Under the pieces are notes generated by a model. The model was not told the origin of the DNA. It ran no database searches and worked only from the letters and a program-made list of their open reading frames with translations. From positions 32,720,213-32,784,212 of the forward strand of contig NC_088202.1 of the NCBI RefSeq assembly GCF_037126465.1: 64,000 nt of DNA, written 5' to 3'. Shown piece after piece: positions 11,140-23,140 of this stretch. Positions within the stretch are counted from its first letter, which is position 1, and each line of letters opens with the position of its first letter. A program made the position numbers and the translations under genes. The DNA comes from Ornithodoros turicata (taxonomy: Eukaryota; Arthropoda; Arachnida; Ixodida; Argasidae).

Positions 11140-13245
11140 TCAATAGAGCTCGCATATGTGGTAAGGACTTCCCCTCTGCGTCTCATTGCACTGCCACGCC
11201 TCTATGAACTCCGGCATGTTATTGAGCGCATCGTTGCACATTCTTGTTGCTTGGTCATCCATCATAACCATTCCCTTACGCTGCGTTGCCCTGCAGATTC
11301 CCAAACAGTAGGTAAGAAAGAACATGTTGGCATCAGTAAAGTGTGAGTTGGGCAGCTTCCACTTCACTTTGCTCTCTGCCATAGCCCTTGTCATTGCATC
11401 AAAGGCGATCCTCACTGCCAAGTAGGAGTCTATGTAGTCGGGATCCGTAATTGAGGGCGATCGTACATTCGTCTTCGCAAAGCAGTGTGCCCTGTGCATG
11501 TACTCGCGATATGTACTCCCATGCCACCAGTTCTCGGCTGTGCCGAGGACGCCCCTCTTCGCACCTTTCTTCGTCAGCCCCTGCGCAATGGCTTTAGCAA
11601 TCCACGTGCCGATACCACCGTACTTGACGGGCAAAGGAAGACTTTCCGCGTAGTAGGGTGTGTTCAGAAGACCTGCGAAGATGTAAAATGTGTTCGTCGC
11701 GAGATCAGCGCCTACGTCTACAGACGCGAAGCTGTATTCTCGTGCATACCGTTTTCTGCCGCTAAGCTGGAAAGTAGCGTCGTTTTGCTTTATCTTGAGG
11801 AGATTGTCGTAGTAGTCGTCCGTTAAGTCATGCAGATTTTCGTACCGCTCGTACACATTCAAGGCAATCGCGTACATGGCAGCGACAGGGCCAACCACGG
11901 TTGCCTTCTTTAGTTTCTTCAAGGTCCTCGCTTTGGAGTCCTCGTCCATCCACGTGCTGGCTCGGACCCTCTCGTGCGTTGCAGCCATAATCGTGTGGAT
12001 CAAGCGGACAATATCTTCGTTCGTTGTGCGGTTCGGGTTGCTGGCGATTAGAGAAAACATGTTGAAAGCATTGAGGAAGTGAACTGTCACCTCGTGCATG
12101 CACGGTGTCGGCATGGTTCTCTTCAATCGAGGAGGCGACAATATGAGGAAGGGATGGTTATCACGCGCCGCTTGTACTCTGCTATCGGTGGCAGCAAATT
12201 GATTGGCGATCATGTAACCCATGTAGCGCATAACTTGCACGGTGGTACTATTCTGAGTAAGCAGCTCCAGTGCGGACGAAACGAAGTAAAGGTTAGTGTA
12301 CAGAATTGACTTGTCTGTAAGTTTACCCAGCGGCTTAATGTGCTGCATCCATTTCTTCCTTGTGATGCCGTGGGCGGCAGTCAGGTTCAGTATGCTTTCG
12401 AAGTACTGATAATCGTTCTCTAAATGCGCCCTGCTAAGCTTGCAGAGCTCCAGGTGCAAGGATGCTACCTCATGTGTCCCAATTGCGCTCTGATATCCAA
12501 ATATACGAAAAATCTCTTCAACGTAGGCTGCATAACCTTGCTCCAGGGACGCATTGTTGCCGCGGTAAGGGCATACCAGTACTATAGGAAGGAAGGAGAC
12601 TCTGGGCTTACCGATGTCAAAGCGATAGATTCGTTCCCCTTTAAAGACTATGTTCATGTTCCACATCAGGTCCGCTTTCAGTATCTCAGCGAAGACATCG
12701 AAGTCAGCGGAGTCTGTGTAATCGAAATTCGGCCAGTTTTTCAAACGAAAATTTTCCAAGACTTTCTTGAGCTTATCAGACGGGTGCGAATCTCCCATGG
12801 CCAAGCAGGACTGGTACAATATAGCAGTCATCTCCGTGATATCCTGTTTCTTCCTATCTGCGCTATAAACTCTCAGCTTCTGCTCCAACTCTGCGAGAAA
12901 GGCATCTTCAACAGCCGATGCGAGGGTGGAGTCCACTCCAGCAGATTTCGCCCATGTACCACACACATGGCTCAGGAAGTCTGCGCACGGGTAGACCTCT
13001 GTCGTCGCGAAGTGCAGTTGCTGAGTCATCTGGTAGCAGTCAGTTGTGAGGCATGTCCTCGTGGTGGCGTGCCTCTTGATCTTGCCAGCGCTATCTTCTA
13101 TGTAGTAGAGCAGCGACACCAAGGAGACAATTGTCACAAGGCAGGTGAGCACTATACATCCGGAGATTAATATGTTACCCTCAGGTTCCTCTGCCGCTTT
13201 GCTGGACGAACGTGCTTCATCACCATTGCCCTGGTCTTCGTTCAT
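11140..13245 (-). CDS. Neprilysin-like (M13) membrane protein, predicted inactive
   Basis: A single uninterrupted exon of 701 codons. It has a type II membrane layout: a short cytoplasmic tail, a membrane segment at about residues 25-48, then an ectodomain starting with the paired-Cys M13 opening (TRTCLTTDC, later PCADFLSHVCGTW). The catalytic region is recognisable from KYGGIG, followed by residues 550-556. There the zinc motif HEXXH is replaced by KAIAQ (551-555), so both His ligands and the catalytic Glu are gone. The GENIAD helix with the third ligand is also not conserved. The C terminus is CELY where active family members end in C-x-x-W. Length is close to the usual 700-770. Family knowledge: M13 enzymes cleave signalling peptides at the cell surface. 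This one more likely binds than cuts. The open frame suggests it is under constraint. The frame stays open upstream to 13341, but the first ATG is at 13245 (purine at -3). Confidence 0.88.
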   Translation of the reverse strand: MNEDQGNGDEARSSSKAAEEPEGNILISGCIVLTCLVTIVSLVSLLYYIEDSAGKIKRHATTRTCLTTDCYQMTQQLHFATTEVYPCADFLSHVCGTWAKSAGVDSTLASAVEDAFLAELEQKLRVYSADRKKQDITEMTAILYQSCLAMGDSHPSDKLKKVLENFRLKNWPNFDYTDSADFDVFAEILKADLMWNMNIVFKGERIYRFDIGKPRVSFLPIVLVCPYRGNNASLEQGYAAYVEEIFRIFGYQSAIGTHEVASLHLELCKLSRAHLENDYQYFESILNLTAAHGITRKKWMQHIKPLGKLTDKSILYTNLYFVSSALELLTQNSTTVQVMRYMGYMIANQFAATDSRVQAARDNHPFLILSPPRLKRTMPTPCMHEVTVHFLNAFNMFSLIASNPNRTTNEDIVRLIHTIMAATHERVRASTWMDEDSKARTLKKLKKATVVGPVAAMYAIALNVYERYENLHDLTDDYYDNLLKIKQNDATFQLSGRKRYAREYSFASVDVGADLATNTFYIFAGLLNTPYYAESLPLPVKYGGIGTWIAKAIAQGLTKKGAKRGVLGTAENWWHGSTYREYMHRAHCFAKTNVRSPSITDPDYIDSYLAVRIAFDAMTRAMAESKVKWKLPNSHFTDANMFFLTYCLGICRATQRKGMVMMDDQATRMCNDALNNMPEFIEAWQCNETQRGSPYHICELY

Positions 13246-13270
13246 TGCGCCCACTTGCCGAAGATTGTTT

Positions 13271-13290
13271 CTGCAAGGCAACGTTAGAAC
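13271..13290 (-). promoter_or_regulatory. Candidate 3' splice site upstream of the M13 gene
   Basis: On the minus strand TTCTAAC, a pyrimidine-rich stretch and TTGCAG precede the start codon by about 25 bases. That is a good branch-point plus acceptor, and would put an intron in the 5' UTR with another exon to the right. Not proven without transcripts. Confidence 0.35.
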
Positions 13291-13345
13291 TGTTGCTGCT
13301 CCTGGCACGAGCCCTACCTCTTCCTTCTCACTAAGCGCCACCTAT

Positions 13346-13856
13346 CGCCTCCTGGTGACGAAGGTTGGACGCGGTCACATATTTTTAAGCGGACTATCGA
13401 CCACGCATCTATGCGAAAGGGGTTCGACGATTGAGGGTTGGCACATCGTGAGCTGATAACTCCGTAGCAAAATTATTACCGCATATGTTTTTGTTTTCAA
13501 TAGTGTCATTGACCCTGCAATCGTTCTGTTTTTGCTGATGTAGTAATCCTGTATGGTAGTAACCTTGTGGTGGTCCTGTATGGTAGTAACTATATTGCGC
13601 AAATACCGCGAAGACCGAATATGTTCGAAGAAGGTCGAGCGTTTGGTATTGGCCCACACGCCACTGTTTAATAGAAAATCCTAATTGTCAGCACGGTTTG
13701 GTAGGAATATATTTTCAACAAATTACACATAAAAGTCGAGTATCGAAACGTTACATAGACGTGTCTTGCAAAAAAAAAAAAAAAAAGAAACAGAGGAAAA
13801 GATAAAAAATAGCTTGTTCCAGTCTGTTCAGATTATGTATATAGGGCGTTTTTTAA
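13346..13856. other. No gene recognised; upstream region of the M13 gene
   Basis: A weak TATA-like TTAAAAATATG lies on the minus strand at about 13378-13388. At 13530-13590 the phrase CCTGTATGGTAGTAAC occurs twice, and an A tract lies at about 13770. Otherwise nothing can be named. Confidence 0.35.
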
Positions 13857-14445
13857 AGGTACTATAAAGCAGTCGAGATGCGACCTCATGTTTTGTGTGC
13901 CCTGAATTGTGTACGTCCTCAGGAGTAAAATGCCGCAAAATTTTCTCACATAGACGTTATAGCTCCCGAAAAAATGCAAGTTTTAATCTACTGGCAACAC
14001 TGTGGCGGAGCAGACCGACGAAATGCCAACTCCGTCAAGAACGGCGGCGAAAATGTCTCATGCGCACGACTGTGGGCCAAACAGAGCGACGTACGATAGC
14101 AGCGCCACGGTGCTGAAACAAGGCCCAGGTATAGACGTTTAGCTACTGAGTGCAAGGTTCGGCTTTTGTTTATTTTATTTCACACAAATTACATTTTCTT
14201 AAAAGGTAGTATTTGCAAATCCCAACAGGAAAGCCATCTGTTTATCGGTCTCCTTGTTTACGGGGTTGCTTGACAAATTGAGGACTTCTTCCCACCAGGC
14301 GTCGCCCCGACATTATTGACTGCGTTTTTATTTACCAATTAAAAATACTTTACTCCTGCGCATATTGTTGTGCTGAACCTTTGAGTCTAGCACTCTCACG
14401 TCATGCTGATTGCATAGGTTCGACCTCGACTGCTCTATAGTACCT
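13857..14445. mobile_element. MITE with TTAA target duplication
   Basis: The ends AGGTACTATA and TATAGTACCT are inverted copies. The similarity extends inward through GCAGTCGAG and GCGACC-like sequence. TTAA stands immediately outside both ends (13853-13856, 14446-14449), the signature of piggyBac or Kolobok mobilisation. No transposase is encoded in the 589 bp. Confidence 0.8.
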
Positions 14446-14449
14446 TTAA

Positions 14450-14840
14450 CCTTTATATATATTTTTTAATCAAAAATGGCTATGAGAGCAGCGTAGATGT
14501 CATTTTTGCAGTTGAGTTGTACGGCCATGCGGACATCCTCTCGAAGAAATCCTCCCGGCACGCGCTCGTTTAAAGATTTTTATCGGATAGAATGCCTTTT
14601 AACTAACATTGTCTCTTATTCTACTCTCTCGCTTTTGACTAAATCTGCATAGTTAAAGAGTTAATGAATGAATTTTAGGTAATTAGCCACCTCGTAGTTA
14701 CATGCTATCTTCGAGGGAATGTCCGCCTGGAGGTGTAACTGAACTGCAAAGACGACGTCTGTGCTGTTCTCATAGCTTTTCCATAAAAAAGTGTGTACAT
14801 GATATTAAAAAAAAAGAAAAAAAAAGGACGTCATGCAAGA
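14450..14840. other. No gene recognised
   Basis: A/T-rich. Ends in A-rich runs at 14806-14825, which on the minus strand form a T tract just downstream of the tRNA-like sequence. Confidence 0.4.
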
Positions 14841-14916
14841 GCCAGTCAGCGACGAACATCGAACCGCATGCCTCTCGATTGCCAATCGAGGGCGTTAACT
14901 ACTACGCTACGCTGGC
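14841..14916 (-). tRNA. tRNA-like sequence, probably a pseudogene or SINE head
   Basis: This 76-base stretch begins GCCAG and ends CTGGC, which pair. It contains an A-box-like TAGCGTAGTAG, a five-pair anticodon stem CTCGA/TCGAG with loop TTGGCAA (anticodon position GGC, as in Ala), and an imperfect B box GGTTCGATG. The acceptor stem breaks after five pairs and the T arm pairs poorly. A run of T follows on the same strand and could end Pol III transcription. More likely a tRNA-derived relic than a working tRNA. Confidence 0.45.
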
Positions 14917-16679
14917 ATATCTGCTTCGCGACGACCTACCCACGGGCCTCATTGGACGAACGGGATACTCCGTACTCACTCGCTCCACAATTTCTCCTAC
15001 ATTTCTTCTCATACACGAAGCAAGGTATATCTAAACAGGTAGCGCAACTCCCATAGGCCCCTGTGCTTCAGAATGACGCCATGATAGAGACGGTCAGCGC
15101 CATCCATCCGTTGAGCGGACTACTACGATTGTAAATAAATGACGTCAGGGATGACGTCAGCACTATGAATAATAAATAGTGCATAATTAGCCATGGCGCG
15201 TTTACATTCGCGGACTTTGTTTGCGTTGTATACCCTTTCCCTCACCCAAGCAACAACACCAGACGGGAATACAGAAAAATAAATCACATCACGTTTAATT
15301 AAACATATCAATTCGAAATACATAGAGTTATCACAGATTTATACAATTCCAGACTGAAGGGTATCGTGATGACTACACAGAAATTAGGAAGATTCACTTA
15401 AGTTCCATTTCTCTCCTAGAGCTACACGTACATGTAGTGATTAGACGTTTGCATTTATTCAGTGAGTGGCAATTATAGGTCAATTGCAACGGAACATGGC
15501 ATCGTTGGCGCACAGCTGATTCCTGCTAACACTCACGCTATCATGGTCGCTCGTCCCATGACGAAATTTTTTTTCGCGGGGCCAGCAACAGGGGATGCAT
15601 TGTATTTATCTGTTCACACAAGTGGTTCTTGGTCTACAGCTCCGAGATGTGAACGTCGTTTCCTGTTTAACCCAAAAAGTGCACCGACTCAGTATTACAA
15701 TGCACGGATACAGAGATCCACGGATAAACACGCCCACTGTGACACATGCGCAAAAGGAGCAGGACACGGAAATGTACTCGGGTGGTAGATGATTTCGTAT
15801 ATGTGCACGGGCAGGGCAACAGAATGTTTTTTCTACATTGACATTATGAATAACCTATTAGTACACAGACAAGCCACGCCCATGTTGTAAAGTTTCTGTG
15901 TTTACGACCGTACCTCTACTGTCAACACCCAGGATCGCTCGCGCCTCTTGCTGGTGGCTTTGCCGATGGGTCTGATTTGGTATTTTCGCTTGTTTACGCT
16001 ACCAGTTTAGATATACCTTGCACGAAGCAGCGGCATCTGGTGAACATACATGATGCGAAGTAACGGTTCTGAGGCTGAAACACACAAACAGGCGAACACA
16101 ACACAATCCTCGAGGTGGCGATATTTCACTTGCTGAATTGGGGCTTGTGTTGTCTTCGCCTGTTCGTGTATTTGAGCGTCCGAACAGCTCCTTTTCTTCA
16201 ATGCTTACGTTCAGTTCATGTTTCAACGATTAATTAGTCGATTGTGTGTTGCGAATAAGTGTTACGTACATCGTTAATCCTAGTCAGCTCATAGAGTTCT
16301 ATTGAGGCTGCAGATTCTTTCGACTGTATGCGAAGCTACATCTAAACATCTTGTCTTGGAAGCCAATCTCACATGACTCTAAAATTTATTAGCACGTAAG
16401 GTATAACGAGGAAGAGTAAATAATTATGTGCGAGGAAGGAGGCGAATATAAAATTTGTGTTCGTTTCAATATCATATCCACATTTGCTATGCATTCGCAT
16501 TTACATTTTCTGAGCAATCTCATTTTCACACTAATTTACGTTTATAGATCGCTACCCGTGCGAACGATTAGGTATAGGCCCTTCAAGCTTAGATGATGTC
16601 ATATGGAGAGCAATGCGTGATTTCAAACTATGTACGCTCAAAAAAGCAATTCACGAAAAAGTCACTTAAAAAAATTGGG
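14917..16679. other. No gene recognised
   Basis: Short frames only, with no match to families I know. No inverted or tandem repeats stand out. Confidence 0.45.
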
Positions 16680-16945
16680 TATCAATGCCTCGAAGAAACT
16701 GTGGCTATGAGCAGCGGACGGAGGTGGGCAGATGGAGAGAGGACAACAGGAAGGTATCGGAGACATCGGGAGGGTTGGCATGCGTGCTGGGGCGACTTCA
16801 GGGTGAACTGTGCCGTCATATGTCCTGAAAGTCTGCTGGAAAAGCCTTAGACGGCATAGCCGGTGATAGGGTTCGAACCCACCACCACCCAGTCCGCAGC
16901 ACAACGTTGGAGCGTACACTTTTTTTTTCCCACTCGGCCACGCCG
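16680..16945 (-). mobile_element. SINE, family A, with class II tRNA-like head
   Basis: On the minus strand the head starts near 16943 with GGCGTGGCCGAGTGGG (A box as in tRNA-Ser/Leu) and carries the B box GGGTTCGAACCC near 16870. Then comes a central core with ATGACGGCACAGTTC, then a pyrimidine-rich 3' part ending GCCACAGTTTCTTCG. Other copies are at 57005-57250 and 58962-59132. This is the only copy here with an obvious full head. Confidence 0.7.
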
Positions 16946-19226
16946 GAGGTTTCACAGGTTTAAAGGAGCATTGAAGTGGTATCCAACATGGCCAAAAGCT
17001 GCTGCCATCTTGTAAGGCAGTATGTGAAAAGCATTCCTACGAAATATTTCTGTCCAAAGTTGTTTAACCGCGGGGCATTTAATTTGCAAAATCGCTGCCG
17101 CGGTGACAAGTCGGAGCGCTCCAACTGCAGACCACATCCACTCTAGTGTGACGTTTGTGGTAGAGAGCCCCCTCATTCGTTGGTAGAAAAAACCGTCTGC
17201 TACGTACCTTGCGAGCTGTTTCTTGTCGACTGCTTTTCATTACATGATATATCACGTTTTCTAAAAAACAAAGCAGATATGCAGCCTGACAAAATAAGAT
17301 TGCGATTACAAGAGTAATATCCGTGACTTCTGTGCAATCTTTCGTTTTACGTATAGAACTGGGGAGCGACGTACGGGACATGCAGTGCGCCGTTCAAAGC
17401 GAGATTACTTCCGAGGCGTTTGCTGTATATTCGCTAATTCCCAGTCAGGTCAAAGTCTGTTTCACCTATCGTGTACCTTCCTACATCAGCGAAGTGTGTG
17501 GCCGTATAGCTCACCAGCGCAGAATTCAGGGTTGTGTGAATAAGAATGGCAACGCCCGACTGTCGCTTGCACAAGGTTCCGCCGAATGAGCCAGGAAGAG
17601 GCAAGACGGTCGCTTTAATTCACCGTTAGGATACAAAGCCTGATACAAACCTTCGAATATGCAGTTTATACTTCAGCGAAAGCGATTATCAATCACTGCT
17701 GAGCCTTTTTCTCGTACATCAACGACGGAACAGCAGCACATAATCCCGCGCTCGGTCGGCATGGCGATAGAACTAACTACCGCACGTACACACACATACA
17801 CGCACGTCCCCACCAATTGTCACGTCCCGATGGCGTCGCTGAAGGCCTACCTGGTGCAACAGCACAGTACACAGTACCAGCACCACGCCAGGAAAAGGCA
17901 CAGGGCGCACTCGCTGCTCATGAAACTCACAGTAGTAGAAAGCAAGCAATGACGGCGCTATTGTGGCGCCACGTGTTAGCCATTGAACCAACTGTGTGGT
18001 GAAAATGGTCAGCACTAGGGTATCGCTGTCACACAGTTAGATTCGTGCTGCACCACTCGTTCTTCCCGTGTTGTCAGCGGTCCCAAAAAATCGAGGTCGT
18101 GTCGCTGATAGCCTTCAAATCCTCCGTTTCGGACATCACACAGCCGGAGAACGCCTTTCGTCTCCGAAGCGGTAGCAGACGCTCCGGCCTGCGCGGTGTT
18201 GCTCACATAGAGTTAATATAGGAAGACACTCGAGAATGTACTTGGCGCGCCGTCAATGGGATTCTACTATCCCCGAGCGTGACCGCCCGGGCGCAGCCAT
18301 CCATTGGTCATGGACAGTGTTAGTGGACGAATTTCTGCCCTCTAACTACAGCGGAGCTGCTCCGTTTGTTGTCAACCCTGTGCAGTCACGTGGCATAACA
18401 AACGAGGAAATGAGTCGATGGAGGGAACGATGTCCAGCGTAGGAAGCGAGGCAAGCCGTGTAATTGCGTTGAGTACGTACGAACCTTCGGGATATGTGCA
18501 GAATTGAATAGTGCTATCGGAATCACAAGGTAAACCTTGTAATATCAAAGTTGAATCATATTTTATCTATAAGATTACCTGCGACACCACCAACCCTTTG
18601 CTTTCCACCAACAGAGATGAACATGTTTGCCGCCTATGACGTGTTGAAGTGGCGTTTGTATGCTTTGCGAGCGAAATCAATAAATCGTTACCCATTGTAA
18701 CAAATGTAGGCATGTATTTCCGAAGACAACAATAATCCAAAGATGAATACACACAGTAAACCGTCATCTTCATGCTGCTCTGCGAACCAACGCGAACCGG
18801 AAATGGTAAGAACGAAACCACCCGCCATTCCTTGCTCTGGGTCTGTCGAGCTTCGTGATAATAAAGTGACAAACGAACGCCAGCACACAAGCAAGTGATG
18901 TAGTGGGAAAATGTTCACTGCTTATTTGTTTAACAAATACATATGAGATACACACATAGTACGCCGAATTTAGATAGCAAGGATGAATTTAGGAAATCGA
19001 GCGCGTCAAGTTTAGCGGAATGAAGCAACCAACGGAAAGCAACGCCTTCCATGACCAACGGATGGCAGCTCCTTTGTGGTCACACTTTTTTGAGCGAGTC
19101 CGACCCCGTTGGTTGCTCACCTCGATCATGTGATCCACAGGGGTGACACAAACCCGCCATTGTTGTAACTACCCTCAAGTGGGTGCTTTTGGCAAAACTG
19201 CCATCTTGTCCTGATCGCACGTCATA
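16946..19226. other. No gene recognised; possible TTAA-type element end
   Basis: TTTAAAGGAGCA at about 16960 also occurs, inverted, at about 27058-27068. TTAA followed by AGGAGCA suggests a shared piggyBac-like terminus, but neither partner end was found. The remainder has no credible coding frame. Confidence 0.35.
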
Positions 19227-20129
19227 GATACCCAGGGAGCACATGGTGGGCTAGTAAACGTCTAAATGACGTCTAAAAAAGAGATAAGGAATGTCTATAG
19301 AATGTCTAGGCAATTAGACCAAATGTCTAGTATCCGTCCACTAGACGTCAAATAACACGTCTAACGTTACGCCACTTAGCCATCTAGCCCTAGACATCCG
19401 ATGTCTATGTACCTAGCCGTGATTTAGACATTCTTTTGACCTGGATGTCTTGAACAGGGTCAGACACTTAACCATGTATTAGACATGAAGTCTACAGCTA
19501 GACCAATTTTATCCCTCCATTCAGGCGACAGGTCTAGGGTTATACATTTCCTGTACCTTACTTTAGCCACCTTTAGACCTATTTTAGACCATGACTAGTC
19601 CTGCTACCGTCCTGGCATGCATTCATGCAGAAATGTGATATAATTGATAGCAACACGGATCTCAGCATAAACATTTATTTGCAGTAAACCACACACGAAG
19701 TATACGGTACAAAACTCTTGTCTAAAACTGGATTGACTTTGCCGCCAAGCAGGCGTCTTGTGTTTTAACTGAGGAGTGTTGAACTGGCAGCAGGGTGTTG
19801 ATGGCCACCTCATTCCTTTCTTCCAATGAGTGATTGTTGGTGCTGCAGCACTGCCTCCAATGACTCAGTGCGGCTAGAAAATAGAACAAAACATGTCAGA
19901 AAGCATCATGTAGCCTGCTAGCTCTAACTAGTTTGTTTAGTGGCTATGCACACTCTTTCACGGGATGCTTGTCTTGCCACATAAGAGCAAAAGCTGTATC
20001 AACACTGATCTGAAAGACACAAAGAAAAGAAGTTGCACGTACAAAAATCACAGAACTGTTACAGCTACACAACACAAATTGCAGAAACAGCTGAAAATCT
20101 GTTTGTGCGTCACTACCTGATGTGGACGC

Positions 20130-20595
20130 TAGAGCCCTGCACCATCCGCGGATGGAAGCGGATATCCGTAAGATACTTGCGGATTCGGATGAGAATTTAT
20201 CACTTTCTGCGGTGTGCGGATCGGATGGCTGGAGGTCGGATGCGGATATACCGCAGGCTGTAATTTTTCTACTAGCAATTTATTTGTATTGTGCACCGAC
20301 AGCGAGCGCATGCCTGGGTTCACCTTTGACCATGCACGGCCAAGACGGGAGAGAAGGCATTTTGGCGTCCACACGAGCACTGGTGAGGAAGCGTTCCAGA
20401 AGTCTCTCCATATCGCGTTTGTTGAAATGTTTCCCTTTGCTTGTCGCTGTGAGTCCTTCCATGAGAGCATGGAGGCATCCGAAATTATACCAACATTCTT
20501 CCGGCTGTGTTTACGCGTCCTTCGAAACATGCGGATCTAAACGGTTGTGTATGCATCGGCGCGGATGCTAAAAATCTTATCTGCGCAGGGCTCTA
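20130..20595. mobile_element. hAT MITE with CGGAT subterminal repeats
   Basis: The ends TAGAGCCCTGC and GCAGGGCTCTA are perfect inverted repeats. The flanking octamers GTGGACGC (20122-20129) and GCGGACGC (20596-20603) differ at one base, so this is a hAT-type 8-bp duplication. Many GCGGAT-like motifs sit near the ends. It has no coding capacity. Confidence 0.85.
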
Positions 20596-20603
20596 GCGGA
20601 CGC

Positions 20604-22426
20604 AGCCAGGATCTCAGGGAAATGAGGATGTAACAGCTGTCGTTGTGAAAGTACATCAATGTGACAGGAGTTTTCTCGTGACACACGACCTTACCTGGTC
20701 GAGCAGGCGACTGCTAAGCACTCCATGATTGGCGCAGCACTTCCATCACTGCATTACACTAAAACAACATCTGTGCTGCTCTCATAACTTTGGTGCAAAA
20801 ATTCTGTACAGGATAAAAATAAACACTGTGTATATTATAAAAGACAATACAAAGCAAGAGCTGTATCACCACGTCAAATATTATAAGTACGTACAAGTAG
20901 TATACAAGTTTATTCACATGACGTCATCCGCAGGGGACCGCCACAGCAGGCAGATTTGCTGCCATCGGCGTTGGTAGATCTCGGCCTTATTGAGTATCAC
21001 AAAAAATACAGTATTTATTGGCCTTATTGATAACATTGAGGGACCTATAGTATGGCGCTGAGGTGACTTCAGTGAATAAACCTTTTAGGAACTCAAATCT
21101 TGCACTACTGCCAGATAGCTGTTTGGGTGAAGTAAGACGGAATGACATAGTCACGCTGTTCTCCATACAATACCAAGGATGTTTCAAAACGACCAAGTAC
21201 AAAAATACTAGTTTTGTACCGTTTGATGAATATTTTGTCTGCTGCCCACACATGTTGTGCGGTTCTTTAGCAAGCTTCTGGCAGTCGTTTCTTCTACATC
21301 GCACTTCCCTGCTGACTTTCACAGCATCTGAAAAAGAGTTCGATTTCGTTAACCACAAGATAACCATGTAAATGGAAAGCAGTTAGAGTCTTCCACCAAC
21401 TGTATTTGCAATACTTTGTTGACAAACAATTTAAAGAGGCTCCCTCCAGAGTAAGATTCGGGGGCACATCGAACATCAGGAACATTGGAGGACAACACCA
21501 GTCACACGTCAGAGACAACTGCTTCCCCTCTCCTCACAGGGAACTACCAGCGAAAAATGCAACAACCGAAGTCGGGTTGACATAACAATGAACTACCCAG
21601 CATTTATGTTCCGGCATGTCCGCCCTGCAAACCGTAACTGTCGACTTTCGTTTACTCAAGACTTCAACAGTCATCGAAAACTCGTGAATCTCGATGGATA
21701 ATTAGTGATACCGTATTTGTTTTAGCACCAAGACGAACCAAGGCACTTAATGAAACGTTGTACTGCCGAACATACAACGTTAATCACTACTTTGAATGCA
21801 AGTGCAGTCAGGTCAACCCACACTTCCAATATGCTTCAATCGGTGATACGAAGCCGAAATAAAGGAAACGATATTCCGATATTATGCCACGCATCTCTAC
21901 TACATGCGATTTGGTGCACAGAAACAGGCACATACTTTAATGAAGAGTGAACTCACCCCTTAAACTTGAAAGCCAGAGAACAACGAAACGTTGTCCACCA
22001 CAGTACTCTGCGAGCTCTGCTGTGCTCAACAGCTTTTATCACTGGACAGCACGGAGCACGACGTACGTTCTCGCTATGCTCAAAAATTGCATGACAAAAC
22101 GCGCGGGAGATTAGAACTTCGAAAGATTTCCGTACAACAACCAGTGGAATGCAGCCGCGAAGACCCCAACTGCTACCCGTTGCGCGTCCGGAAAGTTTGG
22201 AGTTTCAACCGTTGAAACTGAACTGGTTCGAACTGGTTGGATGGATGGATGATGGATGGTGATTGGGTAGACGTCATTGCCATTGCTTTAGCTCGTGCCT
22301 TTTGAGTACTTATTTTCTGTAATACTTTAATTTCCGTGGCCGTTCATTATAATTGGGTGGTGGAGGTTAAATGTTAAATAACACATATGCCAATCCAGCG
22401 GAAGTGACACCAACATCATCATCATC
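20604..22426. other. Interior of the 7.1-kb element; nothing recognised
   Basis: Frames of about 100-126 codons exist on both strands at 20987-21520 but match no family I know. GGATGGATGGAT lies at about 22232, and a CATCATCAT run at 22414-22428 that may be the tail of another retroelement. Confidence 0.4.
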
Positions 22427-23020
22427 ATGCCATGGAGGAAAAAGACGAGAACACTGATGAGCCAAGTAGGCATAGCGCAAATGACACTATCCGACGAGAC
22501 GATACTCAGCGGACGGGAGATCCGTGAGCAGGTTCACTACTGGGAAACCTCTAATTGGCTAAAGGGCGCACAACTGAAATCGGCACTACAAACATATGTG
22601 AAAGGGAAAAACGAAATCAACACCGAGAAGATCTACGACAACTCCATCGGAAGCTCACTATTATTTGAAGCACGCGCAGGAGTACTACGAACACGAGAAT
22701 GGTGGATGAAGGTTCGGCGCGGTCACGGATGGGAAACCACGCAGCCAGAGCCGGATCCTGAATCAAAGCCACAGCCGGACGGAACAGATATGGACCATAT
22801 GGACCTCAACTGCGCCGCCTGTGGAGAAATCCGAGAAACGATATCACACATCGTAGTGGAATGTACAAAGCTGATACCTACGATAGAAGCGCCATCTCTA
22901 GAGGAAGCGCTTGGATTCGGCACAGGAAAATACGTCGATGCAGTCAAACGACGTCTGAGTATGTGGTGGGAGAAAACCCACAGGAACAATAACAGGACCA
23001 CAACTGGTGAAAAAGACTGA
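22427..23020 (+). pseudogene. LINE ORF2 C-terminal fragment (zinc knuckle)
   Basis: A 197-codon open frame. Near residues 128-146 it has the C-x2-C ... H-x4-C motif typical of the region after reverse transcriptase in LINE ORF2 (CAACGEIRETISHIVVEC). There is no reverse transcriptase domain upstream, so the copy is 5'-truncated. The frame is followed at 23098 by an ATC-repeat, a plausible 3' tail. An independent small gene is possible but less likely, given the tail and position inside a transposon. Confidence 0.55.
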
Positions 23021-23097
23021 GGAACTGTGTTTTTAGGCTAGGACGCGCACTGCCCCCGCAGAACGCTGTCCGCCCGGTATAAAGGGAACGGCCAACA

Positions 23098-23140
23098 CGA
23101 TCATCATCATCATCATCATCATCGCCATCGCCATCGTTGT
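23098..23140. repeat. (ATC)n microsatellite, probable LINE tail
   Basis: Eight or so ATC units, then GCCATC units. A shorter ATC run also stands just before the fragment at 22414. Confidence 0.8.

Noticed and set aside
12424..13170. 248-codon plus-strand frame
   Set aside because: Lies wholly antisense to the M13 coding region and shows no family motif; a shadow of that gene.
13246..13341. Longer M13 protein starting at 13341
   Set aside because: The codon at 13339-13341 is GTG, not ATG. The first ATG is at 13245, and a splice acceptor-like signal lies between.
23098..23140. ATC repeat as CRISPR-like array
   Set aside because: A simple microsatellite without spacers; the genome is eukaryotic.
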